Shown here: piece after piece, positions 33,730 to 45,417 of the stretch
How positions within the stretch are numbered: the first letter of the stretch is position 1
Layout of the letters: each line of letters starts with the position of its first letter
Assembly (NCBI RefSeq): GCF_016920785.2
Contig: NW_024609846.1
Location: 84,081,816-84,145,815, forward strand
Direction: 5' to 3'
Source: Ixodes scapularis
Taxonomy: Eukaryota; Arthropoda; Arachnida; Ixodida; Ixodidae
Length of the DNA: 64,000 nt
Notes under the pieces: generated by a model
Seen by the model: the letters and a program-made list of their open reading frames with translations, nothing else
Databases searched by the model: none
Told to the model about the DNA's origin: nothing
Translations under genes and position numbers: made by a program

Positions 33730-36700
33730 GTTGGCTGAGGAGTTCGGGGCTTCGACGATTACACGACTAAATGACGAGAGCCGCAGCGTCGGGTGTTTGC
33801 CAAGGTCACGGAGTATTGAGTGACTTGCAAATAAGACTGAATTTCAGTGATTTTTTTTTTGTCTGGTTTTTCTTTGAACTTAGCTCCTTTCGTGCGATAC
33901 AGTGCAGCGCTTTCCCCCTTCCCGGTATACATGGTGCTTGTTTCTCTCAATTTTTCCACCTGTGTTGGCCGCTTTCGTAATCACGCGATAACGCAAATCT
34001 CTCTATTCCCCCAGTTCAATAAACTTTGTCAAAATCTGCTCTCACTCGGCGGGAATATCAGGCTCTCGGAGCGCTATACGCATATGTGTACATATACCGC
34101 CTGCCAGGGGGTGAGCCATTCTCGTCTGGGACGGATGGCGGCTGGCCGACGACGAGGCAGCGTAATGACGGACTCCAACATTTCCTCGCCACCGTGGCCG
34201 ACGACTGACGAGTGCGCCAAGCAGCATCGTTGTCGGTCGGGGTATCGCGGGCATATACCTCGCGGTCACCTTTCTCGCGGTACGCGGGCTTCCCCCGCGC
34301 TTAGGTCGGTTCGCGGAGCTTCGCGGCGGGCTCTTCGCCGTTTGCGTGTGTGTTGTGTCTGTACGAGACCACTCTCGGGGTTGGGGGGTCATTCCCTCGG
34401 GCTGCGGCGGGGAGGCCGGTACCAAAGCGCCTCGCGGCGGTCGGCGGCACCGCTCCTCTCTCCGTCCCGTCGACGTCGTCGTCCGCGTCGCTTGGGTGGC
34501 GCACGCTGCTTGCAGCCGCGGCGTCAAGTGTTTGCGCTCGCGGGAGGGGATCCGACCGAGAGCCTTTTTTTCTTCCTTCTCCCCGCCGTGGGTGGCAGCA
34601 AACGAAACGCTGCTCGGTACCGCTGGAAGGTCGCTCTCCAGAAGACGCGGCCGATGGCTCTCTCCCTGGTTCCGCGCGCTACGCGGAGCACATGGCGTGC
34701 TCCTCCGCTCTCGTACGACTCGGGTAGGGACACGGCCAGCGACGAGTGCGCGCTCGTGTTTGGCTCGTTCGTCCTCCTGTCGTCTCCCCGTTGCTGCGGA
34801 AAAGGGGCGCGAGAGTACGCGCACGTGTGGCTCGCGGACGCGCGTGAGCTCGAATCCGGATCGCTACCGCGTGCCCCTGCGGGGCTCAAGCGGGGTTTCG
34901 GCTACTCGCCCGAGCTCGGTTCCCAAGCACGTGACGCCTCCTTCGTGAAGCTCTGCCTCCCTTCCTTGGAGGTATTCCAACATTAATTGCTCGTTTTTTT
35001 TTTTTTTTTTTTTTTTTTTTTATCAATTGATGGTTTTGTCATTTTACGTGGAATTCAGCCTTTTTTTTTTTAGTGCATTACTTAAAAGAGCAATTTTTTT
35101 TCCAGAAAATAATTGTATATTTGTGGCAGTACACCCCTCACTTTACTGCCAATTGTCCGTGAAAATGAATGGAGACAACCGAAACAAATTTGCCGATATT
35201 GAACTAGAAGCGCTTTGTGAGTCAGTGCATCTGATTATAGACGCTTTTCGGCAGCTGCGCGCGGGCCCTCTCACAACTAGCCTTAATTTCTTCATCCTTT
35301 CATTGCATTCACTCTGCTTCATCTCTGTGGTCGCACAAGGTATTCACCTTCGAGACAGGCTTTGTATAGATTCGCCATTGCCCATTTCAGTGGTTGTACT
35401 TCCAGGTGAGGTAGCAAACGGTCAGTCATGGCGGCCCAGAATCTGGTGCGCGAAAAGAAGCGCCTATATGTCTTCTAAAAATTCTATGTTGCGTAAATGC
35501 ATTCAGCGCAATGAATCCACTCTGTTTGCGCTGCTCTGGATTGCCTCGACCTCAGAGCAATCTTCGACAAAAGTGCCTACTCGAGGTAAATACAGTTGAG
35601 TAATAAAAACGGTTCTATTAGTACAATTAATTCCTCGAATGAATGCTAAACGTCGGAACGGTGAAGTCGGGGTAACCGGTTTCTCTTCTCTTCTCTTTCT
35701 TCTTCGATAATTTGCGTTTTTCAGAGCCCTGTCTGAAAAGGAAGGTTTACTCGAGAAGCGGCATCGATTGTACACACTTAGTTTTCAAAATCAAAATATT
35801 ATGAGTGAGAAAAATATCTAACCTTGTGGACAGATTTATTTTCAATGTATTCTCTCACTATACTCCGATTCAATTTACTTGCAAGCGGAGCGCGGCAGAG
35901 GCTTCGAGAGCCAACTCCGAGATTTTAGCTTCCCCATCGAGCACGCGGCCCGTGCAGTGCAAGCATCTTTCAGGGCAACATAAGCATGAAATATGTAAAT
36001 GGTTCGTAAGTGACCAATGTTATTTTTTTTTTCTTCTTTTTAGCAGACAAAGAAGATAATACGCGAACCACGATTGCTGGCAGAAACGCTACAATTTGGT
36101 AAACGATCACCAATAATAACATATAGGAGTTCCATAGCTAAATCGTCGATCTGCTCAAAATTGCTATTGCATTGTCAAGCCTTCTGCAACAAACTTTTCA
36201 CCGAGAGAAGTTTCGTGCCCTCAGTGAGCTTTCGTTAAGTGGTATATGTCCCATTTTTCCTGAGCATCGGCATATTTTGCGAATTCACATTTGGCATAGT
36301 TCCCCCAAAACATAAATATTTTCAAAACAACAAAGAACACGAGTATATATTTTGTCACGGAGACTACTTATCACCACACTAACCAAAACAAAACATGAAC
36401 GTAAAACATGTTGTCTTTACTCGCTCAAGGTAATGAATACTTTTGCTAGTCTTTCTAATTTATAGACATCCAGTGAGCGAGCGCAGCATAGTGCAGCTTA
36501 TATTCATGACGGCGCCGAAGACGAAACTTAAGCTGAACTAAACAATTAAATGCAACACTTCTAATTTACTTGCGTACCATGCCCTCGGTAAAAAATTACG
36601 TTCGAGAGTAAAACTTCATCTTCAATTCAAAATATAATAAATCAAAGGGATACTGTGGTTCTAAAAACAAATGTTTTCAAAATGGAATCGTTTGTTTTGT

Positions 36701-37353
36701 TTTATTCGGGACGTTTTTTTGCAGGTGTCCGATTCAACTTGGCGTGTGTTGAAAGGGGATGACGTATATAATTAACTGGGCTCCATTCAATGAAGTGTCT
36801 TTAAGTGATGAGTTTTGTCTGCTCTATTGGATGCAGTAATGCAGATATCGTTTAGCTAACATAGAAATGCGCCAAGATTCCGCATTTTTTGCGTTTAAGT
36901 TATTATCCATTTCTGCCCCTACGTGTGTTAAAATTCATAGCGTCAATCCCGGCGAAATAAATAAGAAGGAAGAATGTTACTAACATCGATTGCCAGCACT
37001 CATTGGTAATCCGTGCTTGGCTTTCCCCTATGGCTATGTGGCGCAATTATGAATTGAACTGCGACGCACTCCGCTTGTGACAAGTGCGAGAACAAGCTTG
37101 GCGATTGTAATGCTTCTGAACACGAAAATTAGGGCTTCATTCGAAACGAATGCGGCTACACCCCCCCCCCCCCCCCTTTTTTTTTTCTTCCTAAACAAAA
37201 AATAATCGTGGAACGGTGGTAGAGCCGATTGCTTCGATTAACGAAAGATCGGCAAAATGTGAGGCCGGAAAAGAAAAAACTTTCCATGAAAAGATGAAGT
37301 CTGAGCTGTGACAACGCATAACGTTTCACATGCTGACGTAAAGGTCACATCGG
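33730..37353. other. No gene supported; GC-rich island then AT-rich desert
   Basis: 34090-34975 is GC- and CpG-rich with frames of 379 codons (plus, from 33847) and 260 codons (minus) that overlap and look like composition effects. A T28 run at 34994-35021 follows. A 190-codon plus frame (35027-35599, containing MNGDNRNKFADIELEALCES from an ATG at 35165) has ordinary composition but no recognised domain. 35600-37350 is AT-rich, with C16 at 37161-37176 followed by T10. Confidence 0.35.
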
Positions 37354-37357
37354 TTAA

Positions 37358-37661
37358 AAGGCCCCTGAAAAAATTTTTTTTAGAGTCCAACTGGGACACG
37401 CGTGCCAAAAATTAATTTTACGCGAAAAAACAAATTAGAGCAACATTGACCGCGCGAGACGCGATTTCGTCGGCAATCACCTTCTTTCCACTTGTCCTCT
37501 CGGCATTTCGAGCGCGTGGAGTTGAGGTGGATCGGCTTCGCCTTCACCACCGAGATGGTCATTCCGGAATGACCCGTGACGTCATGGACTTCTCGCACAG
37601 AATTTCAAGTACATATCTCGCCGTCATTATTGCTCTATATTATTTTTTTTTCAGGGGCTTT
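37358..37661. mobile_element. TTAA-flanked MITE, 304 bp
   Basis: Ends AAGGCCCCTGAAAAAA and, complemented, AAAGCCCCTGAAAAAA, each bordered by TTAA (37354-37357, 37662-37665). The internal ATTCCGGAAT and GTGACGTCATGG are palindromic. Same target preference as the elements at 7522, 18988 and 41900. Confidence 0.75.
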
Positions 37662-37665
37662 TTAA

Positions 37666-39104
37666 ATTGTTTTTTACATGGGCAGCTGTTAATACTCTTC
37701 CCTTCAAAAAAAAAAAAAAGAAGCTATGTACGAATTTAAAAACCGCACCCTAGAGCAGAGGCACTGCTCTCCCTTTCCCCGTCCTTCCTCACACAAGGCA
37801 AGGCTGTCTCTCGCTCGCTCTCCCTCCCCCCTGTAGGCCGCCACTGCTGGTCCGGCAACAATGTCCCTCCCCCCCACCCCCTCCTCTGGGGGCCCGCCGT
37901 TGCGAAAATACCCACGTGGTCGCAGTGTGGAGACACCCTCCTCGCTTCCCGACTGCCGCCACCCAGGTTCCGTTGTCGCGTGCTCTCCGCGCCTCTACAG
38001 AACAGCTCGCGTACATACCATCTCTTCTTCCACCGCAGGCGCCGTGAAAAAAAAAAATCAGCTCGTCTTTTGTGTCCCTTTTTCAACATATACATCATCT
38101 CGCGCAATCGCTCCAGCAAAGCACACATCTCCTCACGCAGGCCTCCTACGTGAATTCCACTGAAAGCAAAGAACCCAATGCAAACATCGTACAGCGCACT
38201 GGATGAAAGCAAATCTCTTTCAACGTGGCTTTCCACAATTCAGTTGCAGCTACCGCTGTCAATCGCAGCACATTTTCTTTGGTCGTTTGTAATTGTTTTA
38301 TGGCAATGTTCATAGACAGATCGATGTCGTTGCTTGCAGTGCTTCTGTTGCAAACGTGTCGCCCTCGAAGTGACATATTCACCGACTTCAGGTTGACAGT
38401 AGTGTTTCAAAACTCGTCATTCCCCTATTTCTCTTGATAGATCGCATTGGCTGGCGCGGGATCATAGCGCAAAGGCAATTTTCTTTCTAGTTAAATCCAG
38501 TAAGCTTTGCATATCACCAGCAAACGACAAAACATAAAAAGCAAGAAGAAAGAAAGAAGCTTTGCACTTAGCTTCGCGAGTTTCCATTTTTGGTATTCGT
38601 TATCGCAATTTGGAATAAACCGGTCTGGCCGAAGGGAGTATTTTAAAAGCGTCTGTATGCGGAGCAATAAAATTCTCTTTTTATATCCATTTTCTTTCCC
38701 GGGGCATGTGAGGCACCGCTGTCTGACTAAAGGCCGAACACTATGCGACTTGGACGAGCAAACGACGAACCTCGCCCGGTGGCACGTTCGCCTTGCGCGC
38801 TTTTTGCCTTCCGTCGTGCTTCGGCTGCGCGTGCAAGCCTCGAAGCTCACGAAAGGAGGAAGGGTAACAAGCTCGCCCTGTGATGTGAGACAACGGAAAG
38901 ACCTTCCTGCCGTTCTTATTTCGTCAGTGACTATATAGAGCCTACATATGTTTTACGTGCAAAAGAACAATAAAAATAAATAAGAAAAAGTTTCGAGCAC
39001 GGAGGCCATTCAGTTGTCCTGCCTCCAGCGCGAGCTTGGTGCGTGCACGCGCAGCAAAACCTGCTTCGACGAAAAATTAAAAAAAAGCAGAAGGGCGCCT
39101 GCTA
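37666..39104. other. No gene seen
   Basis: A-rich runs at 37707-37719 and 38047-38057 and pyrimidine-rich 37760-37880. A 166-codon minus frame (37736-38236) and a 143-codon plus frame (38507-38938) are unrecognised. CTATATAGAGCC at 38930-38941 is a weak TATA-like site. Confidence 0.35.
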
Positions 39105-39257
39105 CACTCTGTTTCACCTTATGTTGTACCGCAGCGAAGGCTCATAGCGTTGGAGCTGCCCTTGGTGCACGAGAGCTTGTGCCGCCAAGATGTGCCCCAG
39201 AGCAAGGAGCTCGCGCTTGTAGCTTTTCCTGCGGTACACACAAGGTGAAACAAAGTA
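39105..39257. mobile_element. TA-flanked MITE, 153 bp
   Basis: Ends CACTCTGTTTCACCTTATG and, complemented, TACTTTGTTTCACCTTGTG, continuing through GTACCGCAG on both arms, bordered by TA (39103-39104, 39258-39259). Tc1/mariner-like target and the recurrent CACTCT end. Confidence 0.7.
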
Positions 39258-39259
39258 TA

Positions 39260-40120
39260 GAGGCTTCTCCCTCCTGTAGAAAGGGCGTCCTTTGCAGAGT
39301 GAGACGCTCCCGGATTTATCCTGAAATTCGAAGAGCCCGAAAGGCCCGGGGCGAGAGAGAGTGTCGCGGCCACGGCGTGTGGTGCGGGGCCCGCGCGCTC
39401 GCATTCCTCGGCCATCTGGGACAATAGGGGGCCCACGACGCGTGCCTTAGCATGCCCTCGGAGCCCCAAGCGCCGCCGAGCGTCCGCGTCCTCTAAATTT
39501 AGGCGTTCGCCCCACGCGACCTTCTCCGACTCGGGTCCCCGCTCCCGTCGGCGCTGCCGCATATCAGCGCGATGGTTATGAATTTGTTCCGACTCTTTTC
39601 TCCGTCCACGATCATCGGAACAGGTCTCGGGTAAAGTCCCAATTCATTCACGCTTCGCCTTACACGCGCCGACGTCCACTGCATTGTGAACGGGTGAGAC
39701 ACGTGCCACGAGCGAGTGCTGCCACGTTTCCATTCGCTTCCAAGAGCCGCTCGTTTCAGTGCCTCGGCGCATTTGTCGCTGCTCGCGAGACGAACCCTCT
39801 GGACGAACCCAAACACGGTATCATGACGTCGATCCGTGGCCAACTTCCCGCCAGTGTTGCGAATTGAGCGGTCTTCCCGATAAATATAGCGGTTTTTTAG
39901 AGTTGTTTGGTTGGATACATTGGCGTTTTTCTGGTGCCGGAATTATTTGTGGTTTTCAAGTAACGTTATTGGTTTTTCTGGTGGTCTAGAATGTTTCTTA
40001 GCTTTTATTAGTCGATCATAAATGGCACCAGTTACGCGTTAAGCTAGTTATATAGGCCGTCATTTTTACCTACTCTCGGTAAAATTAGGGTCACTGAGTG
40101 TAACGTTGGCGACGCCACTG
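39260..40120. other. No gene supported
   Basis: GC-rich to 39560. CAGTGTTGCGAATTGAGCGG at 39852 resembles a hAT 5' end, and CCACTG at 40115 could be its partner, but the ends pair poorly and the flanks do not match. Confidence 0.3.
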
Positions 40121-40200
40121 AGATTCTTTCTTTATTGATTTATTCGGATACCCACATCGCCCAGAGGACATTTTTGGTGGGGGTTACATGAATTGAATAC
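40121..40200 (-). mobile_element. Possible retroelement 3' end, minus strand
   Basis: On the minus strand the sequence runs through GGGCGATGTGGGTATCC into AATAAATCAATAAAGAAAG, an A-rich terminus with AATAAA units like the 3' ends of non-LTR retrotransposons. The body upstream (40201 onwards on plus) is AT-rich without a recognisable frame. Family unknown. Confidence 0.35.
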
Positions 40201-41269
40201 ACATCACACAAAACTAAAAACAACTGACATTAAAACAAAATAAGAACAAAAATATCTTCTTTTTTTATGGTGGGAAATACTGCAACGTACTTTGAATTTA
40301 TTTTTGCGCGAATGTTTGAAAGAGTTTTGCAAGCTTGTCAGGTAAACTGGACGGTGAAAAATATGCACTAAAATTTATAAAAAAAGAAAGAAAGAACTGG
40401 GGCTGCACAATACTAAACTTGGAGATACCAATACAAAACATCAATTATAAGAAACCACGTGATTTTGGTCGCTGACCGAGATGAAAGTTGGACAGAATTC
40501 GGAACGGTAAAGATGCTATATGTAGGCAGGACACACATGGAACAAGCGATAGCAGCAACACGATCCAGTGAAGATCAATCTGTATATAAAAACAATCTAA
40601 CAAAAAAAAAAAAAATCCTTTTAAAGGTTTTTTTGTTTATCACACTATTTCTAGACTAATTTTAGCAATAAAGTGTAGTAGAGCGTTGCTCTTTCCCAGC
40701 GGTTTTTAACCGTTTTGGTAGACTCCTATTGCAATCCTTTTGGCTTTGTTGTTGTTGTTGTTGTTTGGGGGGGTGGGGGGCGTGTTTGTGTGTTGGCAAA
40801 ATTGTTTCTCGCTGTTCAAGCAAACACACGGCACAATTACTTTTATCAAGGGGCTTCAGTCTACACTAGAGACAGCCAGGCGCCGGGTCCGTTGCGTGCT
40901 GGGACTTCATGATGGTACGAGTTTCCACAACGCATCCGCAAGCCACGTGCATTCCACGCCGTCGAGGTTGCGGTTATTAGCGGACGAAAAGTAGGAGTTC
41001 GCCGTCAAAAATATCCTGAGGCGGGGGAGAGAGAACGGAAGATGCAAAGATGGAAGGAACAGAAAAATAGAGAGAGAATACCCGCTTTATATCGTTGAAA
41101 CGTTGTTTGGTGTCTCCCCCGGTTTCGGAGACGTTGCATGCCCCTCTTGCCCCGTCTCTAATAGTTTTGAATCTTAAGTTTGTTTACCCCTGTCTCAGGT
41201 TATTTTTCACTTTGGTGAACTCGCACTCGTCGCCTGCAGACTTATATTTTCTTATATACAGCGTGCCAT
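40201..41269. other. No gene seen
   Basis: (GTT)n with a G-rich run at about 40746-40781 and an A run at 40603-40615. Nothing supportable. Confidence 0.4.
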
Positions 41270-41291
41270 CCCCCCCCCCCCCCCCCCCCCC
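41270..41291. repeat. C22 tract
   Basis: 22 uninterrupted C. Confidence 0.95.
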
Positions 41292-41895
41292 GCTCGCTTC
41301 CCCCCAAGCCCACAAAACAAAACAAAAATGTAGTTTTTTGTTTTCTTTTAGAAAAAATGTACGCACTACAACGCTTAGTATCCACCCAAACGTAGCGATA
41401 GCCTTCCGTATCATGATTTCACAATTTCAGAACTAATCGTTATTTTATACAAATTTACCAAAAATTTCCTAAAAAAAATTATATGAAAAAAAAAATGTGT
41501 GAAAGAGAAAAACGCAGGATAGCTGGTTTTTCGTGATGCGGAAAAATAAGGGGGCCTGTTTCTAGACTCCATTCAGCTGCACGTATTCGCGGTGTCCGCT
41601 CAAAAAATCACTTCTACCTTTTAAGACAGATAACAGCGAGCTCTAAACCTTTGGCATCTGGTTTCGACCGCTGGCGCTACGTTAGAGCTGATACTTAGCG
41701 TTCTGCGATGCACAGCTTATTTTTGCGGCAAAAAAAACAACACCTTTTTTTTTACGTTTTTTGTGCTAATATAACCGAAAGCTCGTTTTGGGTGTACGCT
41801 CCAAACAAATTGAAATTGCCATCGCATCGAAACGATCTTATGAACTTGTCGCAAAGTGTCCGCTACTCGGCGTACTAGCTGGACTTCGCTTCAGC
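41292..41895. other. No gene seen
   Basis: A- and T-rich runs at 41473-41497 and 41730-41760. Nothing supportable. Confidence 0.4.
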
Positions 41896-41899
41896 TTAA

Positions 41900-42044
41900 A
41901 GGCCGACGACCAGACTCGAGATTCTGCAAGGCAGAAGACCCTCCTCACCCTGGGGGAGCAGGAAACAGGCAACGGTGGACAGGGTGGAAGGGGGGAGAGA
42001 AGGAAGCGAGGGAAAAGTGGAAAGCGCGAACGGGTTGTCGGCCT
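41900..42044. mobile_element. TTAA-flanked MITE, 145 bp
   Basis: Ends AGGCCGACGACC and, complemented, AGGCCGACAACC, bordered by TTAA (41896-41899, 42045-42048). Interior purine-rich, no frame of note. Confidence 0.75.
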
Positions 42045-42048
42045 TTAA

Positions 42049-42489
42049 GTCCAGACGCAGTTGACGCGACGAGCTAATAGCACCAATCAAGCAGCGTCAA
42101 AAGCGCAAGTCAATCGGTCTTTTCCCTTCATGATTGGTTCAGCGATGATCGAACACGTACGGGAACATGCCGAACGCCATGACGATGCGGTTTCCGCGCT
42201 GTCTGTGGCATGCTTCCATCAGCTCGTAGTGTCGGCTGTAGTATAGGAGCACATTCCTCCTTCTGAAACGTATATTTTTTTATATATAAAAATAAAGGCT
42301 CCCGAATGTCCACTGCCCGTGATGCGCTCGGAAGATGAAAGGTACTCACTCGTGCTCTGACGCCATCCCCGCGCGATGTGCACTCAAATGCTTCTGGAGG
42401 TGGGGACGTATGGGAAGAAAATGCTTTTGGAGAAGCTATACATATTCGCAACTTTCGCCTATGGTGGTATAGACCTTTGCATCGCTTAT
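42049..42489. other. No gene seen
   Basis: Ordinary sequence with short AT-rich stretch at 42270-42296. Nothing supportable. Confidence 0.35.
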
Positions 42490-42620
42490 CACCCGGGCAA
42501 AAAATGCTGAGTCACTGTGCTGTGGACGCATGCGCAGCGTCCGATATAGCGCACAGCAGGACAACAGCGCATGCGCAGAAGGCCCTCCACAGCCCAGCAG
42601 ACAAAGATGGCAGCTTGTAG
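42490..42620 (+). promoter_or_regulatory. Possible housekeeping-type promoter (NRF-1-like and YY1-like sites)
   Basis: GACGCATGCGCAGCGTC near 42525 and GCGCATGCGCAG at 42567-42578 fit the NRF-1 consensus core GCATGCGC, and AAGATGGCAGC at 42605-42615 resembles the YY1 element often found over start codons of TATA-less genes. The combination within 100 bp is suggestive. Base composition alone could also give it. Confidence 0.25.
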
Positions 42621-42744
42621 AAGGCGATTTTTGCGAAGGGCGCACGCTCCCTCAAGTCGGACAGCATCCCACGCTTCGTTCTGTTGGAGCCAATCGAGAA
42701 ACACCAAAAGTGCATCGTCACTGCGCCCGTCGTCATTGTGCTAA
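42607..42744 (+). CDS. Short basic open frame at the promoter-like cluster
   Basis: ATG within the YY1-like motif opens a 45-residue peptide, MAACRRRFLRRAHAPSSRTA then a Ser/Arg-rich remainder ending SSLC. It has nine Arg in its first half and no acidic residue, as in mitochondrial targeting sequences, and NRF-1 is known to control many nuclear genes for mitochondrial proteins. No clear splice donor was found, so it may be only a chance frame. Confidence 0.15.
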   Translation: MAACRRRFLRRAHAPSSRTASHASFCWSQSRNTKSASSLRPSSLC

Positions 42745-43769
42745 ACCAATCGTGCACAGTGAATGCGGCGTCATCTAAAGCTTTTCTTCCGCGCGTGATT
42801 TTTTTTTTTTTATTTCCCCGCTGACAGCAAACATACAAAGACAGCGAGTGCCGCGAGGAGGCACTTTTGTTGGCGCTGTTTGCCTCTCTCCGTCGATATG
42901 TATAGCGTCGGTGACAGCAAACGTTTTGGACAACGGACTTCGCAATAAAGGTCTACGCCTTCCCGTCATTAAAAGGTGGTTCAGGGCTCTAAAATCGCTC
43001 GTATATTAAACAAATTTAGAATTACTTAAGCATCGCGGATCTAACTTCGTACTGCTGCTGTTCAACGTTAACCATCCTGATGACAGCCATGTTGAGAGGC
43101 GCCAGCGCGCCCCCTATATAGGTCATGAAAGTAGCGAATACCGAGAGTTTCGTATGTGAGAACTATGTTACGCAGGTTTTTCCGTTCCCGGAAGTAAATT
43201 GGCGTCTTTTCGTAGACCGTGCGTGACAGCTTTGCATTTCTATAGCGGGAGCTCGTGTCCTCACTTCGAGCACAAACTGAGGATGCTCCCGGAAAGTCAA
43301 ATCAAATTTGTGGTTTTACGCCAAAACCAACGAATGGCATCTGGCAGCCGATACGTCCGTGTCTGACCCCAACACAAAAAAAAAAAAAAAAAAAAAAAAA
43401 GTTGTTACGCGACGATTTTAGTTGTCATGATTGAAAAGTGCGACTTCCTCAGCATTAGATTCGGAGTTAGGAAGTTCATGTATGCTTCGCTCCGTCACGA
43501 ACTGTACAAACATTTGTGGAAGACGGAAAAGCGTTTCCTGTGATTTCGGATAAGGCTTCAGTTAACTGGCAACCATGATTTTAGTCGCAAGATGAGTAAG
43601 TGTCGTTACTTTAAGACGTTACGTAACTTATACAGTGACCCTATAGGGACAACATCAAGAACAACGATGATTCGACATAGCGTCAGCGTTCGGTTCGTGC
43701 TCGTTTTCAATCAGTGAAGTCGAACGCGGATGCAGTACTCGTGGATTTTTTACTTCATCTTCGTCGACT
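42745..43769. other. No gene seen; A25 run
   Basis: A25 at 43376-43400; T run near 42801-42811. CCCCCTATATAGG at 43110-43122 is a weak TATA-like site. Nothing else. Confidence 0.4.
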
Positions 43770-43822
43770 GAGCGCGAGGGAAACATTGGGCACGAGTCGG
43801 GCCCAATGTTTTTCCCGCGCTC
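43770..43822. repeat. Hairpin, about 22-bp arms
   Basis: GAGCGCGAGGGAAACATTGG and its near-complement CCAATGTTTTTCCCGCGCTC flank a loop of about 10 bases. It may be a small transposon remnant or a structured RNA element. Confidence 0.7.
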
Positions 43823-44734
43823 AATTGAGAAGCATGAAATAATGCGCATGCCTTGTGATGGTAAACACACATCTCTGGGGAAAGCACACTGAACGTAGCG
43901 CCCCCAATAGTTTGATCTCCCCACCAATAATCGGGCGTCTATATCTCTCCACGTGATCAGGCTCTTTCCCATACCTCAGCGCAGAGAGCGGGGTCAGGTG
44001 ATCAGAGGCAGGCTGTCGATTGCTCCGGTGAACGCGTAGCTGCCGCCGAACTCTCTCAACTTAATGGCGGACGGAGTGCATATACGAAGTCCGGCGGGCA
44101 CCACCTATTGTGGCCGTCGGGCTTCTGTCGACGACCGCCGGTCGCACGGATCTAACGAGACGCCGGGCGCGGGAGCTTCTTCCGCGCGCCAGACGAACGT
44201 CGTCACCGAGTCACGACGCGGACGCCGGTGCCTTTGTCTTTCCACGCTGCTGGGAGGAGCGCCGCGCGTCACAATGAGGCGCCATGTGGAAAAAGAGACG
44301 ACCGCGAGGCTATTTTTTCTCCTCCACCGCCCCTCGTTTTTAAGCCGGGGGGGGGGGGGGGGGGCTGATGACTTCTCCTTCAAGTGGTGGGTGTGTCGTC
44401 CACCGCAGCCGTCCGCGCGCTGCGCTGCTCAGACTCGTGGCGGTGTCTTCCGCCGCTTTTGCCGGCTTTGGCCCGCTTTGAAAATAATAATAATAATAAT
44501 AAAACTTGCCGTCAACGGCGTGGTTGTTTAGTGCGCTATGCCGACAATCGAACGATGGTGGAGCGATATGAGCGCGTGCTCTGCTCGGGCGGGGGGGGGG
44601 GGGGGGGGGGGGGGGGGGGAGCGACGCCAAAAGTTGCATGTGGCGCTTTTCCTGTTTCACTTGGAGAATGCGGTATTGCTTTATGCACGGGACGTGCATA
44701 AAATGCATTAAACTATAATCTGTTTCGTGCTTAA
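43823..44734. repeat. GC-rich stretch with two long G tracts and (AAT)n
   Basis: G18 at 44347-44364, (AAT)n at 44481-44502, and G29 at 44591-44619. The 155-codon plus frame (44064-44531) runs through the first G tract and overlaps minus-strand frames, so it is not called as a gene. Confidence 0.7.
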
Positions 44735-44818
44735 TGTATTGCGCTGTCAAAGCTGCTGGCGCGAGCAGAGATGAAGGCACGGGCCCACGCCAGTTGCTTT
44801 GACAGCGTTGTATAAGGA
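44735..44818. repeat. Inverted repeat, MITE-like
   Basis: GCGCTGTCAAAGCTGCTGGC and the complement of the far end, ACGCTGTCAAAGCAACTGGC, form arms around a central CATCTCTGC/ACGGGCCC segment. No flanking duplication identified. Confidence 0.6.
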
Positions 44819-45286
44819 GCATTCACTGGAGGTTGTAGCTGTGTGCGCGACTGCTGACTGCTGAGTGCGTGCCGATGGCAAGCTTCCACGGCTCTGTTGC
44901 AACGTGCATTCCACACCATCAAGATTGCCGGTCTTAGCAGCCTATTAATATGAGCTCGTTCTGAGCATGCGCTCTAAACGGCGCCCTCAGACATGGCGTC
45001 CAGTATAAAGCGAGTTACGAAAATTCGTTAAAAAAATAATTAAAACTAAAATAAGATGTTGAATTCCGCTAAATTTATCTGAATTTATCGTGGCTCCCAA
45101 GCTCGGGAAATCTCAGAAATAAACATTTAGCGCAGCTGAAAACACGTTGCACGTGTTGCGTCCTCCGCTTATATCCGTAGGATGAAGACATCAATACTTT
45201 TTTTTAATATATGTGACTCTTCCGCGAGCGGACATCCTGCCTTTCTTGAAGACGGAGGAACGTTTCAAACAACGACACCAATATCC
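44819..45286. other. No gene seen
   Basis: Ordinary to AT-rich sequence. Nothing supportable. Confidence 0.4.
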
Positions 45287-45417
45287 TGACGAAAATAATC
45301 CCTGGAGAAGGGGAACAAGAGGGACAAAAGACTAACGCCACTCTCCAAATGCGTTTTGGAGATTCGTGTTTGTACTTTGTCCCTCTTGTTCCCCTTCTCC
45401 AGGGATTATTTTCGTCA
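45287..45417. mobile_element. Perfect 42-bp inverted repeat (foldback)
   Basis: Arms 45287-45328 and 45376-45417 are exact complements (start TGACGAAAATAATCCCTGG). The 47-base loop holds a smaller hairpin, CTCCAAA paired with TTTGGAG. Perfect arms imply recent origin or conversion between arms. No target duplication seen. Confidence 0.8.

Noticed and set aside
33847..34986. 379-codon open frame, the longest in the window
   Set aside because: It crosses a very GC-rich block where a 260-codon minus-strand frame overlaps it. The peptide is Arg/Ser/Pro-rich without domains, so the frame is best explained by few AT-rich stop codons.
39852..40120. hAT element with CAGTGTTG end
   Set aside because: The putative ends pair poorly and the flanks (CTTCCCGC and AGATTCTT) do not match.
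44064..44531. 155-codon frame starting MADGVHIRSPAGTTYCG
   Set aside because: It runs through an 18-base G tract and an (AAT)n repeat and is overlapped by minus-strand frames, so it is not credible as a conserved protein.
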